Below are positions 34,754-43,360 of a stretch of DNA of 64,000 nucleotides, one piece after another. Numbering within the stretch: the stretch's first letter is position 1; the number at the start of each line of letters is the position of its first letter. Where the stretch lies: NCBI GenBank assembly GCA_002753225.1, contig PDZS01000016.1, positions 25,524-89,523 on the forward strand, written 5' to 3'. Both the position numbers and the translations under genes were made by a program. The DNA is from Deltaproteobacteria bacterium YD0425bin51 (GTDB lineage Bacteria; Desulfobacterota; Desulfobacteria; Desulfobacterales; YD0425bin51). The notes beneath the pieces are model-generated. The model ran no database searches, had not been told where the DNA came from, and was given only the letters and a program-made list of their open reading frames with translations.

Positions 34754-37745
34754 GTTTTTGTTTTTATTGTTATTTTTAGTGAATACGTTTTTTTTTACTG
34801 AAATTTCTGCAAATGATCTTAATATTCTGCATGAGGATGAAAATGAACTTACGATAGAGTTGCTATTGCCTAATTTTGAATTGCAAAAAGATTATATTCA
34901 AATATCTGGATGGGCATTTATGACCCAAATTGGCTCTCCAGAACTTCCTATAAAAAGCTTATTGCTAAAAACCCCTCAATCATCAACTATTAAAATAGAA
35001 ATTATTCAAAATGATAATTATAAAATTTCAAATTGCTATATTAAACCTGTTCAACCTTTAACAAGAGTCAGCCCTATATTTGAAAATGATGAAATCATTA
35101 ATGAATTTAAATTTGATAAAGCTATTTACAATAGCGTAAAGTTTTATCCTGGAAAGTTAGCAGAAATAGAATCTCAAGGTTTTTTTCGAGGAACCCCGTT
35201 TGCTAGATTAATGATTTATCCATTTCAATGGAATCCCACAACAAAGGAATTAATCTATAGTAAGAGGCTGATATTTAAAGTTTCGTTTAAAAAAAAAATT
35301 AATAATACTTCCTATTTTATCAATAATATGAATTCATTTAATAACATATATGATCAAATAAAAGAAAACCTTTTTATTAATAAAGAAAACCTTTTAAAAA
35401 ATAATGCTGCTTCTATAATAAAAGATAAATCTTCTCAATCAGAAGATTTTAAAGAAGGACTTAAAATTATAATTAAAAAAGAAGGAATATATCGTCTAAC
35501 ATATGATGATTTAAAAACAATTGGAATTGAGCTTTCATCAATTGATCCAAAAACTTTTCAGATATTTAATCAGGGTAATGAAATTGCTATTAAAGTAATT
35601 TCATTAAAAGAGCAATTTGGCGAAGGTGATTATATAGAGTTTTTTTCAACAAAAATTGATAACCAGTATACAGATACTAACGTATATTGGCTTTATTGGA
35701 ATAATAATTATGGCAAACGTATCGAAAGTATAGATGGAAAAATAACAGGACAAGGTAAAAAAGTTGATACTTTTTATGAAACCCTTCATTTTGAAGAGAA
35801 TCATACAATATGGGAAAGCACACCAGGATCTCCAGACAAGGATTACTGGTTCTGGGAAAAGATGAATGGTAATGTAACAAAAAATTACACAATATCTGTG
35901 CCATCACCTTTAAATGATTCATCTCAAGCATTAATGCGAGTTCATTTTCAAGGATGTTCTACTGCAAGCTCTCATCCTAATCATCATACAATTATTTCTA
36001 TGAATAATATTTCAATGGGCAATAATTTTTGGGATGGTGATAAAGAATATATTCAAGAGGCAAGTTTCTCTGTAAATAATCTAATAAATGGCAATAACAC
36101 ATTAACAATCAAATCTCCAGCAGATACAGGTGCTTCAGTAGATGTAATTTACTATAATTGGATTGAGCTTAATTATTGGAGAGTTATGAAAGCAAATCAA
36201 GATCTGCTCAATTTCATAATTGAAGGAGATGATAAAATTGAGGCACGTGTAAGCGGTTTTAGCCAGTCAGATGTTAAAATTTATGATATTACTGATCCTT
36301 TATATGTAAAAGAAATTTTAAATGCTCAGATTGAAAATACAGAAGGTGCTTATAAATGTATTTTTGAGGATCAAATCGAAACTAAAAAACAGTTTTATGT
36401 TATTGGAAGTTCAAACATAGAAAAACCATCTGAAATATCTTTATGGCGTTCTGAAAATTTGAAAAGCGAATCAAATAGCGCTGATTATATTGTGATTAGC
36501 CCAAAAGAATTTCTATCTTCTATTCAGCCCTTATGCGATTTTAGACAAAATCAAGGTTTAAGGATAAAAAAAGCAGCTATAGAGGATATTTATAATGAAT
36601 TTAATTATGGAATATTTGATCCAAAGGCAATTAAAGACTTCTTGAAATATACTTATCAAAATTGGGCAAAACCAGCTCCTACATTTGTATTACTTGCTGG
36701 AGATGCAAATACTGATTACAGGGATTACTTTGGGACAGGTAAAAAAACAAAGATTCCAGCACATTTAACTTATTTTTCAGATTCAGGATTAAGACCAGAT
36801 GATAACTGGTATGTTTGTTTAGAAGGAGATGACCCTTTAACAGAAATGATGTTAGGAAGAATTCCTGGAAAAGATAATGATACAATTTCTCAAATTGTAA
36901 ATAAAATGATAACCTTTGAAGATATTAAAAAAAAACCTAAAAGCGTGTTACTGGCTGCTGATAATGATGAAATATCATTTGAAAATTTATGCGAAAATCT
37001 AATTCCACATATTCCATCAGATTATACTATTGATAAAGTATATCTAAGACTTTATCAAGATGCAGATGATGCAACTCAAGATATTCTTTCAAACATGGAT
37101 AAGGGTAACCTTATAAGCAATTATGTTGGACATGGAAATATTAAAATTTGGTCTGGAGAACCTTTGTTTGAATCTTCCAATGTAAATTCATTAAAAAACA
37201 ATGGCAATAAATTAACATTTGTAATTTCGATGAGTTGTCTAAATGGTTATTTTTCTCATCCTAATTATTATTGTCTTTCTGAAGAACTTATTGCAGCTAA
37301 GGACAAAGGCGCACTTGCTTGTTTATCTTCTAGTGGAAGCTCATATCAATCAGAAAATGAGGTTTTCAACAAAGAAATTTTTTCTGTTATTTTTAATAAC
37401 AAAAACTATACAATAGGATCAATTGTAGCAGATTCAAAGAGTGCCGCATATTCAAAAGGTGTTTCATATGAAAGTATATTGATCTTTCATTTATTAGGAG
37501 ATCCTGCATCTCAGCTTATGGAAAAGGAAAATAGCACAAGTAGCACTACAACAAGTATTTCGACTACTACTATGTCATCAAGTTCTACAACAACATCAGA
37601 ATTAACAACTTCTGTCATTACAAGCACAATAAGTAGTACAACTTCACAACCAACTAGTTCTGTTGAACAACAGTCAAATGATAATAAATCTGGAGGTGGC
37701 GGTGGATGCTTTATTTCAATAGCAATAAACAGCAAGATCTTTTAG
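34740..37745 (+). CDS. Secreted C25 (gingipain-like) cysteine protease with truncated CFI-box C-terminus
   Basis: The 1001-residue protein has a signal peptide, an N-terminal propeptide-like beta region (about 30-230) and a central beta domain. The peptidase C25 domain (about 580-925) has YVGHGNIKIW (His798) and ISMSCLNGYFSHP (Cys833). A Ser/Thr-rich linker (about 930-975) leads to the ending GGGGGCFISIAINSKIF. That last motif matches the start of the CFI-box C-terminal domain of Desulfobacterota exported proteins, but here it stops about ten residues after the Cys, where the usual domain is much longer. Gingipain-type proteases cut after Arg or Lys. It may mature the locus peptide outside the cell (inference). 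Confidence 0.86.
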   Translation: MYYNKFLFLLLFLVNTFFFTEISANDLNILHEDENELTIELLLPNFELQKDYIQISGWAFMTQIGSPELPIKSLLLKTPQSSTIKIEIIQNDNYKISNCYIKPVQPLTRVSPIFENDEIINEFKFDKAIYNSVKFYPGKLAEIESQGFFRGTPFARLMIYPFQWNPTTKELIYSKRLIFKVSFKKKINNTSYFINNMNSFNNIYDQIKENLFINKENLLKNNAASIIKDKSSQSEDFKEGLKIIIKKEGIYRLTYDDLKTIGIELSSIDPKTFQIFNQGNEIAIKVISLKEQFGEGDYIEFFSTKIDNQYTDTNVYWLYWNNNYGKRIESIDGKITGQGKKVDTFYETLHFEENHTIWESTPGSPDKDYWFWEKMNGNVTKNYTISVPSPLNDSSQALMRVHFQGCSTASSHPNHHTIISMNNISMGNNFWDGDKEYIQEASFSVNNLINGNNTLTIKSPADTGASVDVIYYNWIELNYWRVMKANQDLLNFIIEGDDKIEARVSGFSQSDVKIYDITDPLYVKEILNAQIENTEGAYKCIFEDQIETKKQFYVIGSSNIEKPSEISLWRSENLKSESNSADYIVISPKEFLSSIQPLCDFRQNQGLRIKKAAIEDIYNEFNYGIFDPKAIKDFLKYTYQNWAKPAPTFVLLAGDANTDYRDYFGTGKKTKIPAHLTYFSDSGLRPDDNWYVCLEGDDPLTEMMLGRIPGKDNDTISQIVNKMITFEDIKKKPKSVLLAADNDEISFENLCENLIPHIPSDYTIDKVYLRLYQDADDATQDILSNMDKGNLISNYVGHGNIKIWSGEPLFESSNVNSLKNNGNKLTFVISMSCLNGYFSHPNYYCLSEELIAAKDKGALACLSSSGSSYQSENEVFNKEIFSVIFNNKNYTIGSIVADSKSAAYSKGVSYESILIFHLLGDPASQLMEKENSTSSTTTSISTTTMSSSSTTTSELTTSVITSTISSTTSQPTSSVEQQSNDNKSGGGGGCFISIAINSKIF

Positions 37746-38938
37746 TAGAAGAAAAGCTTACAATTTTGATGTGTAGAATTAGTTTAGATGATGAAGAATC
37801 TAAGCAATTGCATATCCTTTTATCACAGCCTTTAAATTGGAGTTTGCTTCTTGAAATATCTCAAAGAGCCATAATTTTGCCTCTTTTTTTTAAACATTTA
37901 TCTCAAGAACAATTTTTAAAATATGTTCCAAAAGGTGTTTTAACAAATTTAAATACAATATATCGTAATATTGCTTTACAGAACTTAAGAATACAGAGCC
38001 AAATAAAAGAAATTTTAAAATCAATGCAAGAGTCTAATATTCCTATTATTTTACTGAAAGGTGCATATTTATCAAACTGCCTCTATGATGACATTGCGAT
38101 TAGACCAATGGGTGATATTGATATTCTATGTCAAAAGTCTGATATGGAAAAAGCAAGTGAAAAAATAAAGGAAATAGGATACAAACAATTCAAATTTCCA
38201 CAAAGTTCTCTTCACTTTACAAATTCCAATCATTTAATTCCTTTTGAAAAAACAAATAAGCTTTCTATCGAAATACATGATTATATTTTTTCAGCTAAAG
38301 ATAAAAATTTTGAAGTTATGAATAATATTTGGGAGTCAGCAGTTCCAAAAAAAATATATGGATTTCCCATTTTATCCCTATCTGTTGAAGATGAAATTTT
38401 ACATTTATCTTGTCACTTATATAAACATTTGAGCACATATGAGAAGAAATTTTATTGGTTTTGTGATATTCATGAAATTATAAAACAGAATAAAAATCAA
38501 ATAGATTGGGATAAACTGTATTATAGGGTTCAAAATTTATATATAGATAAGCAAATTGGCACTATATTCTATTTTATGAAAGATGTCTGGCATTCTCCTA
38601 TACCAGAAAATTTTTTAAGTAAGAAAGACGAGAAAAAAGAAAAAAATTTAGCAAAAGAAATATTTAGTAATAATATAAATTATTTTAAATATTATCTAAA
38701 AATTTTTAATGATGTTTGGAGTTTTAAAGGTCTGAAGACCCCAATTATTTATTTATTAAGATGTTTTTTTCCTGATAGGTCACATCTAATCAATAGATAT
38801 GAAGTAAAAAATAACGCTATTAATTGGATATTACTTTTACTAATTCATCCTTTTATAGTTATATTTAGAGCATTCGGGAGAGTTATAACTACTATTTACT
38901 ATGAGCAAAAAAATAGATTCCTATCAGTATTTTTATAG
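37706..38938 (+). CDS. Nucleotidyltransferase-fold protein (NTP_transf_5 type)
   Basis: The 410-residue protein has the PF14907-type nucleotidyltransferase core: IPIILLKGAYLSNCLYDD, RPMGDIDILC (Asp137 and Asp139, metal ligands), SIEIHDYIF and LSVEDEILHLSCHLYKH. Proteins of this type are often found beside HPr-kinase-like and PqqD proteins in peptide-modification loci. They may nucleotidylate or phosphorylate a peptide; the reaction is unknown. Its ATG lies inside the protease gene, and the GGAGGTGG that encodes the protease's Gly run is its ribosome binding site. It overlaps the protease gene by 40 bases and the kinase-like gene by 38. Confidence 0.82.
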   Translation: MLYFNSNKQQDLLVEEKLTILMCRISLDDEESKQLHILLSQPLNWSLLLEISQRAIILPLFFKHLSQEQFLKYVPKGVLTNLNTIYRNIALQNLRIQSQIKEILKSMQESNIPIILLKGAYLSNCLYDDIAIRPMGDIDILCQKSDMEKASEKIKEIGYKQFKFPQSSLHFTNSNHLIPFEKTNKLSIEIHDYIFSAKDKNFEVMNNIWESAVPKKIYGFPILSLSVEDEILHLSCHLYKHLSTYEKKFYWFCDIHEIIKQNKNQIDWDKLYYRVQNLYIDKQIGTIFYFMKDVWHSPIPENFLSKKDEKKEKNLAKEIFSNNINYFKYYLKIFNDVWSFKGLKTPIIYLLRCFFPDRSHLINRYEVKNNAINWILLLLIHPFIVIFRAFGRVITTIYYEQKNRFLSVFL

Positions 38939-39965
38939 AATTTTAGATGTAGATGTCTGTTTGAGATCTGAAAAAATTGAACTTTTTAATTTGTTTATGG
39001 ATGATTATGATTGGTTTAGAACCAAGTATTTATCAAATGAAAATATATTAGATTTTTCAATTACATCTTATAATGGCAAAGATGAGCTAGTAGTACTTCC
39101 ATATAATGATATTTATGATATTTCTGCACACCCAAGTCCTAATAATTATATTTATCAAATAATTTTACGAGAATTGTTTGATAAATTTAAAGATTTCTTT
39201 GTTTTGCATGCTGGAGTTGTTTCTATTGATGAAAATGTATTAGCAATTTCTGGTTCACAAGGTATTGGGAAAACTACTTTTATTTTAGAGTTACTTAAAA
39301 ATAATTGTATATTTTTTTCAGATGATTTTTGTCCAATTCACAAAGCGACAAAGTTGGTTTATCCTTTCCCAAGAAATTTATGGATAAAAAACAAAAACAA
39401 AAAAAATCCAATTAGAATAAAAGAGCTATCATCAGCTATTTCAGACATTCCACAAAAATTAAAGTGGTTAATATGCCTTAAAGAAATAAATAATAAAAAT
39501 GATTTTTGTCATATAGAAGTTATTTTAAAGGATGAAGATAATTGTTTTATTCAAGAATTATATAAAATTGGTTATATTACAATTAATAATTCTTTTAATG
39601 AAAATTTTCCCTTATTGTCAATTAGCTATCCAAAAGGTAGAGGAATAACATTAAAAATTAAAGAATTATTGAAAAAACATAAAGATAATATATGGAATTT
39701 TTATCGCATTGATAGAAATGCTCCCCCAGACTTTTTAAAAGAAGCTGAACTTAAAGCAATGAGTACAAATGATGCAGCATTTTTTTTGCTTCATGAACTT
39801 AAAAGTAAAGTTAGTTTAGATAATATAGATATAAAACCAATGAGCGTTTTTATGAAATTATTTGAAATTTTAGAAGGTATTCAGTGTTATTCTCTTAATG
39901 TAGGTAAAATAGAATCAATGCGCAAATTGGTTCTAAGTTTAATAAATGGAAAAATGGAGGTATAA
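38901..39965 (+). CDS. HPr-kinase-like ATPase (HprK-related)
   Basis: The 354-residue protein has an HprK-like core after about 95 residues: FFVLHAGVVSIDENVLAISGSQGIGKTTFILELL (P-loop 118-126) and IFFSDDFCPIH in place of the HprK SDD motif. The C-terminal 150 residues are divergent and there is no HPr-binding loop that I recognise. Related kinases phosphorylate a peptide side chain or C-terminus in some lasso-peptide clusters and occur in 'HPr-rel-A' loci. It lies between the nucleotidyltransferase and PqqD genes, a grouping known from other bacteria. No ribosome binding site is obvious, so coupling is likely. Confidence 0.82.
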   Translation: MSKKIDSYQYFYRILDVDVCLRSEKIELFNLFMDDYDWFRTKYLSNENILDFSITSYNGKDELVVLPYNDIYDISAHPSPNNYIYQIILRELFDKFKDFFVLHAGVVSIDENVLAISGSQGIGKTTFILELLKNNCIFFSDDFCPIHKATKLVYPFPRNLWIKNKNKKNPIRIKELSSAISDIPQKLKWLICLKEINNKNDFCHIEVILKDEDNCFIQELYKIGYITINNSFNENFPLLSISYPKGRGITLKIKELLKKHKDNIWNFYRIDRNAPPDFLKEAELKAMSTNDAAFFLLHELKSKVSLDNIDIKPMSVFMKLFEILEGIQCYSLNVGKIESMRKLVLSLINGKMEV

Positions 39966-39970
39966 GAAAT

Positions 39971-40216
39971 ATGAGCCAATTTATTATTAAAAAAATTAAT
40001 AATGAGTTGATGTTTTATGATACAAAAATGAATAAAGTCCACATTTTAAATGAATCTGCACAATTGATTTACAATCTTTATATAAAAGAAAAATCTTTGG
40101 AAGATATTGAAAATGAAATAAGTAATAATTTTCAAATAGAGGAAAATTATAAGACAATTCATTATGATATAGAAAAATGTATAGGAATTATGAAGGAAAA
40201 GGGTCTGATAATTTAA
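39971..40216 (+). CDS. PqqD-family peptide chaperone/recognition protein
   Basis: The 81-residue protein shows the PqqD fold pattern: three strands (FIIKKINNELMFYDTKMNKVHILNESAQLIYNLY) and then three helices. PqqD proteins bind leader peptides and hand them to modification enzymes. It begins five bases after the kinase-like gene, whose last codons supply ATGGAGG as its ribosome binding site. It is the second PqqD-like domain of the locus; the other is fused to the radical SAM enzyme, so two leader-binding steps are likely. Its stop interlocks with the stop of the opposite-strand kinase gene over TTAA. Confidence 0.85.
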   Translation: MSQFIIKKINNELMFYDTKMNKVHILNESAQLIYNLYIKEKSLEDIENEISNNFQIEENYKTIHYDIEKCIGIMKEKGLII

Positions 40217-41673
40217 TTTAAGAATGATTTCAGATCATCAACTATTATTTTATAGGATTTTAAAGCAACCATTAATTCTTTAATATTAAAACTGTCAGCA
40301 AAAGTTAATAATTCATTTCCATAATTAGAGAGCTTTTTTATTCCATATAGTGTGCCTATTTCTTTTATTTTTTTCCCAAAAGATTCTATAATAGTTAAGT
40401 TTTGAGACTCCAAAGATTTTTCACATTCATTATATAATTCATTTTCAAGTAAAAAAATGATTTCTGGCAATTTTTCTTTTGTTTTTATAGAGATTTCTTC
40501 TAATTTTAGATCGTTTATTTTTTTCTCTTCTTCAAAGTTGCTTTTATATCTACTATTTTCTCCATACTCATATTTTATGGTAAAGAAGAAAGAGCTTCCT
40601 TTATCTTTTATGCTTTCTACCCATATTTTACCATTCATCATCTCTACCAAATTTTTTGAAATTGCTAAACCAAGACCTGTTCCACTATATTTGTGACTAT
40701 TAAATTGAGTAAACTTTTTAAAAAGATTTGGAATGTTATTTTCTGATATACCTATACCTGTGTCTTTAACTGAAAAAAGAAGCGTATACTCCTCTTGCTT
40801 TATAACACTAATATCTATGTTACCTTCATCTGTAAATTTTACAGCATTGCTGACTAAGTTTTTTAAAATTTGATCAAGTTTATGAGAATCTGTCTTTATA
40901 TATTCTGGAACTGCAGGATCGATATTAACATTAATTTTTATGTCTTTATTATAAGCTATTGAATGTGTTATTTGAATAATGCTTTTCATTAAATTATATA
41001 TATTAAAAGTCTCAACTTTTAATTCAAATGCTCCAACTTCTATTTTTGAAAAATCCAAAATATTATTTATCAAATTTAGAAGTTTTGTACCGCTTTGAAT
41101 TATATTATCAATATATTCTATCTGCTTTCTATTAAGTTTTCCTATATTTTGATCTTTCAATATGTGTGAAAATCCAAGTATCGAATTCATTGGAGTTCTG
41201 ATTTCATGGCTAATCGATGCCAAAAAATCAGTTTTAGCAAGATTTGCAGTTTCTGCTTCATCTCTTGCTTTTTGCAGTTCAGTTTGTAAATTTTTTATCA
41301 TCAAATGCTTTTTTATACGAGCAATTAGTTCTTCTGGGTGAAATGGTTTTGTGATATAGTCTAAAACATTCATTTCAAGCCCTTTAAGTTTGTCTTGAAT
41401 ATCTCTATGAGCTGTCAAGAATATTACAGGGTTATAAGCTTTGTTAAAATGCTCTTGTAACTTAGCACATACATCAAAACCATCAATATCTGGCAGAGTA
41501 ATATCAAGAAGAATAATATCTGGCGAGTTATTTAAAAATTTTTTTATTCCATCAGTTCCATTTTCAGCAACTAAAATTTTAAAATTTTCTCTCTTCAAAT
41601 GAAAAAGCACAAGTTCTCTATCTAATGGATCATCCTCTATAAATAATATTGTAGCTTTTTTATCTTCACCCAT
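40213..41673 (-). CDS. Receiver-histidine kinase protein (REC-HisKA-HATPase)
   Basis: The 486-residue soluble protein begins with a receiver (LFIEDDPLDREL, phospho-Asp in ILLDITLPDIDG, Lys in YITKPF). It continues with a HisKA domain ([15 protein letters not shown]) and HATPase_c ([30 protein letters not shown]). The last 100 residues are helical (about 385-486) and may be an HPt-like or dimer domain without a clear histidine site. It begins two bases after the stop of the related upstream kinase, so the pair forms a phosphorelay operon. No membrane segment is present. Confidence 0.92.
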   Translation of the reverse strand: MGEDKKATILFIEDDPLDRELVLFHLKRENFKILVAENGTDGIKKFLNNSPDIILLDITLPDIDGFDVCAKLQEHFNKAYNPVIFLTAHRDIQDKLKGLEMNVLDYITKPFHPEELIARIKKHLMIKNLQTELQKARDEAETANLAKTDFLASISHEIRTPMNSILGFSHILKDQNIGKLNRKQIEYIDNIIQSGTKLLNLINNILDFSKIEVGAFELKVETFNIYNLMKSIIQITHSIAYNKDIKINVNIDPAVPEYIKTDSHKLDQILKNLVSNAVKFTDEGNIDISVIKQEEYTLLFSVKDTGIGISENNIPNLFKKFTQFNSHKYSGTGLGLAISKNLVEMMNGKIWVESIKDKGSSFFFTIKYEYGENSRYKSNFEEEKKINDLKLEEISIKTKEKLPEIIFLLENELYNECEKSLESQNLTIIESFGKKIKEIGTLYGIKKLSNYGNELLTFADSFNIKELMVALKSYKIIVDDLKSFLN

Positions 41674-41675
41674 TT

Positions 41676-43181
41676 TTATTCTTCCTTGTGATTATTATTT
41701 AAAGGTAAATATATATAAAAAATAGATCCTTCTCCAACTTTAGAGTCTACAGAAATATAACCATTATGTTTTTTTATTATGGAAAAAGAAGTGCTAAGAC
41801 CAAGACCAAGACCTTTTTGCGAGTATCTTTTCTTTGTTGAATAATAAGGATCAAATATAATTTGAATATCTTTTTCAGGAATACCAATCCCTTGATCCTT
41901 AATGCTTATCTCAATATATTTACCGGGTAGGATGGGTGATTTTTCTTCTCCAAAAATTTCAATATTTTTTATATTGATTTTAATTTCTCCTTCTTTTGGC
42001 ATGGCTTCTTTTGCATTCAACAAAATATTATAAATAACATTTTTTATCTGCGTCTCATCAAATTCAACTTTCCAGATCTTGTCATCAGAAGAAAAGCTTA
42101 CCATAGAAGTTGAGTCTCCTAAAGCCAAACTAATTGCCTCTTGTATTGTTTTTTCGATATTTCCTATTTTTTTTGAGGGTCTTATTCCTTTTGATAGATT
42201 TAATAGATATTTAATCAAATCTTTAGATTTTAATAATCCGCTTTTAGCCTCACTCAATAGTTGATATAGTTCTTCATTAAACTTTATTTTTTCTTTTGTC
42301 AGTTCAATATAACCAAGAATTGCAGCATTTAAATTATTGAAATCATGGGCAATACCACCTGCAAAAATTCCAGCAGATTCAAGCTTTACAATTTTTAACA
42401 TTTCTTCTTCTCTTTTTTTTCTATCTGTTATATTTGTTGCAATCCCTTCAATAATTGTATCATTATTTTCTATTTTGTTTACTATAGACTTATCAGAAAG
42501 CCAGAGCCATTCACCATTAGCATCTTTAATCCTATATTCAACTTCAGACTTTTTATTTTTTTGAAGTGATTTAAGTATATTATTATATTTTTCTATATCA
42601 TCAGGGTGAATTAAATCAAACCATAAAAATGGGTTTTTGTGGAAATCAGAGCTTTTATATCCCAAAATTTTTTCCACTCGACTTGAAACATAAAATTCTT
42701 TTTTTTTTTCTGAAAATGAGTAAATAATATCTGAAGTACCTTCTAAAAGACGCCTATACTTTGCTTCACTTTCCTGAAGATTTTCTCTTGATCTTTTTAA
42801 AGCAAGCTGTGTTTTTACCCTGGCTAATACTTCTGCAGGGTGAAAAGGTTTTTGAATATAGTCTACAGCTCCTACTTCAAAACCTTGCATAATACTTTCG
42901 ATATTTGTTTTTGCTGTAAGAAACATGATAGGTATCTCTTTTGTTATAGAGTTATTTTTAAAATGTTTGCATACTTCAAAACCATCCATTTCTGGCATCA
43001 TAATATCTAATAGAATCAAGTCAAACATTGACATAGAAGCAAGTTTAATAGCCTGTTTGCCATCAGTTGCAAAAGAAAGTGAATAACCTTGTTCTCTTAA
43101 AGTATTACCTAAAACCTGAATGTTTTCAGGTATATCGTCAACTATAAGGATTTGAAAATTTTTATTATATTCATTCTCCAT
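41676..43181 (-). CDS. Receiver-PAS-histidine kinase protein
   Basis: The 501-residue soluble protein has a receiver (LIVDDIPENIQVL, phospho-Asp in ILLDIMMPEMDG, YIQKPFHPAEVL). A PAS domain with PAC follows (about 140-260: RRLLEGTSDIIYSFS, EYRIKDANGEWLWLSD, IATNITDRK). The kinase has GGIAHDFNN (the NtrB-like phosphoacceptor region) and a HATPase domain (DQGIGIPE, KGLGLGLSTSF). This resembles kinases that feed sigma-54 activators of the NtrC type, which is notable because a sigma-54-type promoter lies just upstream on the other strand at 43300; no link is proven. The ribosome binding site is AAAGGAGG. Confidence 0.92.
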   Translation of the reverse strand: MENEYNKNFQILIVDDIPENIQVLGNTLREQGYSLSFATDGKQAIKLASMSMFDLILLDIMMPEMDGFEVCKHFKNNSITKEIPIMFLTAKTNIESIMQGFEVGAVDYIQKPFHPAEVLARVKTQLALKRSRENLQESEAKYRRLLEGTSDIIYSFSEKKKEFYVSSRVEKILGYKSSDFHKNPFLWFDLIHPDDIEKYNNILKSLQKNKKSEVEYRIKDANGEWLWLSDKSIVNKIENNDTIIEGIATNITDRKKREEEMLKIVKLESAGIFAGGIAHDFNNLNAAILGYIELTKEKIKFNEELYQLLSEAKSGLLKSKDLIKYLLNLSKGIRPSKKIGNIEKTIQEAISLALGDSTSMVSFSSDDKIWKVEFDETQIKNVIYNILLNAKEAMPKEGEIKINIKNIEIFGEEKSPILPGKYIEISIKDQGIGIPEKDIQIIFDPYYSTKKRYSQKGLGLGLSTSFSIIKKHNGYISVDSKVGEGSIFYIYLPLNNNHKEE

Positions 43182-43202
43182 AAAACCTCCTTTTAAATCC
43201 CT

Positions 43203-43235
43203 GCAACTTATATTACAATGGTAAACTTAAGTTGC
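43203..43235. promoter_or_regulatory. Inverted repeats upstream of sigma-54-type promoter (putative activator site)
   Basis: GCAACTTA (43203-43210) is repeated in reverse as TAAGTTGC (43228-43235), and AACTTAAGTT (43224-43233) is itself a perfect palindrome. It is centred about 75 bp upstream of the GG of the downstream -24/-12 element, the usual distance for an enhancer-binding activator. A matching palindrome lies upstream of the second such promoter at 63222. It lies between divergent genes, so it could also affect the kinase operon. Confidence 0.42.
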
Positions 43236-43299
43236 AATTATATATATAAAAGATAAATTATTTATAAAATAAAATCAATTAGATATTTATTTTTTTCTA

Positions 43300-43317
43300 A
43301 TGGTATAATTATTGCTT
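43300..43317 (+). promoter_or_regulatory. Sigma-54 (-24/-12) type promoter for the PI-PLC-like gene
   Basis: TGGTATAATTATTGCT (43301-43316) has the invariant GG (43302-43303) and GC (43314-43315) separated by ten bases, as in the consensus TGGCAC-N5-TTGC. It lies about 45 bases before the start codon. A TATAAT is embedded (43304-43309), but I see no -35 at the right distance. Confidence 0.5.
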
Positions 43318-43360
43318 GATATTTATAATATATAATAACTTTTTAAATTGGGGGTATACA

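Noticed and set aside
37690..37800. Frameshift joining the C25 protease to a full CFI-box domain
   Set aside because: Downstream frames read as a complete nucleotidyltransferase N-terminus and not as CFI-box sequence, so the short ending seems real.
43304..43309. Sigma-70 -10 box TATAAT upstream of the PI-PLC-like gene
   Set aside because: No -35 element lies about 17 bases upstream, and the GG-N10-GC spacing of a -24/-12 promoter covers the same bases. In AT-rich DNA, TATAAT is common by chance.
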